A stretch of DNA of 64,000 bases from Streptomyces pyxinicus (lineage in GTDB: Bacteria > Actinomycetota > Actinomycetes > Streptomycetales > Streptomycetaceae): NCBI RefSeq assembly GCF_024753135.1, contig NZ_JANUGP010000012.1, positions 147,282 through 211,281 on the forward strand. Reading direction: 5' to 3'. Of this stretch, positions 59,871 to 64,000 are shown piece by piece. The notes under the pieces were generated by a model. The model saw only the letters and a list, made by a program, of their open reading frames with translations, ran no database searches and had not been told where the DNA came from. The position numbers and the translations under genes are program-made. Each line of letters starts with the position of its first letter. Positions within the stretch are counted from its first letter, which is position 1.

Positions 59871-60629
59871 TCAGGCGACAGCGGTCCCCACGGGCGGGCC
59901 GCGCGAGGTGATCGCGTGGGTGAGCAGGCCGAGGCTCGGCGCCCGCTCCGAGCGGGGCCGGCGGGGCGCCGGGTCCGGCCGGTGGCCAACGGCGGGCAGG
60001 GCGAGCAGCAGCCGCAGCGGCGCGGCCAGCCGTCCGGCGACGGCCCGCAGGATGCGGAAGGCGGCCCGCTCGCCGTGCGCCAGCCAGACGCCGGTGACGA
60101 GCGCGGCCAGGAGGTGCGCGGCGACCATCCCGTAGGCGGCCCAGCCACCGTCCATGGAGTGCCCCAGGTGAGTCATGGAGTCCATCCCCATGTCACCCAT
60201 CACCCGGTGGGCCATCTCCACGTCGCCCGTGCCCATGTGGGCCATGGCCGTGTGCCCGGCATCCATGGTGCCGGCGCCCATGTGCCCGGCACCCATATGC
60301 GCCATGCCCGCCATGTCGGTCCCGCTCATGCCCGGGGCGGTGGACCCGGCCGGCGCCCCCGTGGCACCTCCGGTCACGGACTGCGCGAAGGAGAACGCCG
60401 AGTGCAGTGCCGTCTGGGCGGCGACCACGAGCGGGACGATCAGCCCGGGCCCGCGCTCACGGCCCGTCAGGCACCAGCCGACACCCCCGGTCGCGGCGAG
60501 TCCGGCGGCCAGGGCCCATACGGGCACGTCGCGGCCGGACATCAGTACGTGGCCCAGGGCGGCGAGCACGACGCAGACGGCCGCGAACACCGCGGCCCGT
60601 ACTGCGCGCGAACACCACCCTGCTGTCAT
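59871..60629 (-). CDS. Met/His-rich membrane protein (DUF5134-like)
   Basis: 252 residues from ATG 60629, with GGGAGGATGG upstream. Hydrophobic segments near 9-28, 32-52, 60-82 and 163-185, and a weaker one near 200. The central loop (about 92-155) is packed with Met and His (DMAGMAHMGAGHMGAG, AMAHMGTGDVEMAHRVMGDM). Such Met/His loops bind Cu(I)/Cu(II) in CopC/CopD and periplasmic copper proteins. It lies between the SigC-like gene and the PCu(A)C gene, all on one strand, so a role in copper sensing or transport is likely. The upstream DNA has a CGGAAT-n15-CGTGGC pair that loosely resembles SigC promoters. Confidence 0.8.
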   Translation of the reverse strand: MTAGWCSRAVRAAVFAAVCVVLAALGHVLMSGRDVPVWALAAGLAATGGVGWCLTGRERGPGLIVPLVVAAQTALHSAFSFAQSVTGGATGAPAGSTAPGMSGTDMAGMAHMGAGHMGAGTMDAGHTAMAHMGTGDVEMAHRVMGDMGMDSMTHLGHSMDGGWAAYGMVAAHLLAALVTGVWLAHGERAAFRILRAVAGRLAAPLRLLLALPAVGHRPDPAPRRPRSERAPSLGLLTHAITSRGPPVGTAVA

Positions 60630-60743
60630 GGCGCCCCATCCTCCCACCCCGGTCCCCGCCGCCACGCACAGGTGCGGATAAATTCCGACTTCCACCACAT
60701 CTGCTGTCGGACCGGCGGGTGGGGCGCGGGGACCGGCGTCCCG

Positions 60744-61261
60744 TCAGAAGGCGTGCTCACCCGGGCGGACGACCACCGCCGACACCCTCACCGGCCCGCT
60801 GTGCGCGAAACGCAGCGTGAACGGCACGCGGTCGCCCGCCCGCCATCCGGGCCGCGCCCGGAGCGTCACGGCCGTACCGCCCGGTGACATGGCGACAGCC
60901 CCGCCCGCCGGCACGGTGACCGAAGCGACCTCTTCCCGGAAGGCGGCCGTGGGTCCGCTCATCCGGTGCCGGCTGAGGGCGAGGCCGCCGCCCGTGCCGG
61001 GGGACGTCACCCCGAGCAGCCGGTCGTCCGCGCCGCCGGTGTTGGTGACGCGGAAGAAGGCGGCCGTCTCGGTGGTGTCGCCGTAGGGCAGCAGCACCCG
61101 GCCGGAGGCGACGGCGATCCGGGCCGGGCGGCCGGCGTTCCCCGCGGCCACCCAGGCGGTCAGGCCGGCCAGGGCGACGGCGCAGGCGGTGGCCGGGGCG
61201 AGCGCGGCCAGCAGGGCGCCGGTCAGCCGGCGGCGCGTCGGGCGCCAGGAGGACTCGGTGC

Positions 61262-61265
<4 letters not shown>
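60744..61265 (-). CDS. PCu(A)C-like copper chaperone with degenerate ligand set
   Basis: 173 residues from GTG 61265, with GGGAGGGCC upstream, overlapping the P-type ATPase stop by four bases. The N-terminal membrane anchor or signal is about 13-42. The cupredoxin-like PCu(A)C domain follows: ETAAFFRVTNTGGADDRLLGVTSPGTGG, LSRHRMSG, SVTVPAGGAVAMSPGGTAVTLRA, WRAGDRVPFTLRFAHSGPVRVSAVV. The first HxM of the copper site is kept (HRM), but the later Met and the second HxM are missing, so copper affinity may be changed. Family members deliver Cu(I) outside the membrane. Confidence 0.88.
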
Positions 61266-63531
<2,266 letters not shown>

Positions 63532-63535
<4 letters not shown>

Positions 63536-63759
63536 CGCATGCCCCCGTGCGGCCCGTGGGTGCCGTGCGTGTCCGTGGAGCCGGAGCCGCCCGCGCCGCG
63601 GCCGTGCATGCCGGGCGCGACCGGTCCCGCGGCGGCCCCGGCGGCGTACGCGGCGGTGAAGACCAGCGCCAGCAGGAGGAGGAAGCCGCACAGCGCGGGC
63701 GGCGGCAGCGGTCCGCGTGCTCTGCCGGGCGGGTGCGAGGGTCGCCGGGACTCGTCCAT
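63532..63759 (-). CDS. Small membrane protein with His/Met tail
   Basis: 75 residues from ATG 63759, with CTGGAGCTGCGGTTG upstream; a GTG nine codons earlier is possible. One membrane segment (LCGFLLLLALVFTAAYAAGAAAG), then a short outside tail MHGRGAGGSGSTDTHGTHGP ending HGGMR. His and Met in the tail could bind copper. The ATGA overlap couples it to the ATPase start, so it is the first gene of the copper-ATPase operon. Confidence 0.8.
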
Positions 63760-63820
63760 CAACCGCAGCTCCAGGTCGGGTCGCACGGCGTCGGCCTGAT
63801 CGCGCCGCGACGTTCCAGGA

Positions 63821-63846
63821 GTCGGAGGGGGCGGGGTTCGGGTTCC
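63821..63846 (-). promoter_or_regulatory. ECF-type promoter of the copper-ATPase operon
   Basis: On the minus strand GGAAC (63846-63842), 17 bp, CGACT (from 63824), 62 bp before the first start codon of the operon. Spacing and -10 are identical to 58819-58844. Confidence 0.65.
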
Positions 63847-63890
63847 GGGTGGCCGGTGTGGCGCTGGTCACCCCGGGAGCGGAACGCGGA

Positions 63891-63916
63891 GAGCCCGCCG
63901 CTGGTGCGGCGGGCTC
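63891..63916. terminator. Terminator of the truncated sigma gene
   Basis: Arms GAGCCCGCCG and CGGCGGGCTC around CTGGTG, about 20 bp past the stop at 63937 on the minus strand. Confidence 0.8.
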
Positions 63917-63936
63917 CCTATGACGTGGTGGTGGGT

Positions 63937-64000
63937 TCAGCGGGTGGTGAGCAGGCCTTCCCGCAGCCGCTTCAGCGTCCGCGACAGCAGCCGGGACACG
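63937..64000 (-). CDS. C-terminus of a SigB/SigF/SigG-type sigma factor (cut by window edge)
   Basis: The last 20 codons read VSRLLSRTLKRLREGLLTTR, then TGA. This is the characteristic end of Streptomyces stress/sporulation sigma factors of the SigB/F/G family, directly after the region 4.2 helix-turn-helix. The rest lies outside the window, so the paralogue cannot be named. Confidence 0.7.
   Translation of the reverse strand, partial: VSRLLSRTLKRLREGLLTTR

Noticed and set aside
60630..60743. Third GGAAC-N17-CGACT promoter before the Met/His-rich membrane gene
   Set aside because: Only a looser CGGAAT-n15-CGTGGC pair is present, so it is not counted with the two clear promoters.

Overview
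The window is high-GC actinobacterial chromosome, almost certainly Streptomyces or a close relative. The evidence is GC-rich third codon positions, GTG/TTG starts, GGAGG-type ribosome sites, NB-ARC/TPR and SpoIIE-type regulators, secreted Tat enzymes, type I PKS genes and SigF/B-like sigma factors. No tRNA, rRNA, CRISPR array or insertion sequence was recognised. Both ends cut through genes.

Layout. 0-6 kb: a truncated gene, an NB-ARC/TPR STAND protein with a degenerate P-loop, a membrane protein, a nucleotide-cyclase-like protein and a membrane acyltransferase. 6.1-8.9 kb: a LuxR-type two-component pair and an unknown protein. 9-16 kb: a dormancy/stress island with a cNMP-binding protein, two XRE-FMN-binding proteins (one with an extra DUF1918 domain), three tandem universal stress proteins, a zinc alcohol dehydrogenase and a BON-domain remnant; two identical 16-bp DevR/OsdR-like palindromes lie in its promoters. 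16-20.5 kb: a Cys-free L33 protein, an SGNH esterase, a one-polypeptide sigma factor/zinc finger/membrane/CAP fusion, and an FAD monooxygenase. 20.7-26.6 kb: three SpoIIE-type phosphatases. 26.7-28.5 kb: a secreted GH88 hydrolase and a tiny Gly/Tyr-rich secreted protein. 29-38.2 kb: a two-gene polyketide locus, with a single-module PKS (CoA ligase-ACP-KS-AT-DH-KR-ACP-TE) and a flavin halogenase. 38.2-50 kb: ordinary accessory genes (PP2C, DUF427, LLM oxidoreductase, GNATs, TetR/SDR pair, DUF1684, phospholipase C).

50.2-63.8 kb is the most interesting part. A compact seven-gene minus-strand operon encodes a substrate-binding lipoprotein, FecCD permease, ABC ATPase, MFS transporter, asparagine-synthetase-like amidotransferase, P450 and isocyanide synthase. 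It is followed by a SigC-like ECF sigma factor, a Met/His-rich membrane protein, a PCu(A)C-like protein, a Cu(I)-type P1B ATPase and a small His/Met-tailed membrane protein. Two ECF-type promoters with the same layout (GGAAC, 17 bp, CGACT) precede the isonitrile operon and the copper-ATPase operon. The simplest model is a copper-responsive system in which a tyrosine-derived isonitrile metallophore (chalkophore) is made, exported and re-imported under one sigma factor, next to copper-handling proteins. This is inference from gene content, spacing and promoter motifs; neither the metabolite nor the metal has been shown.
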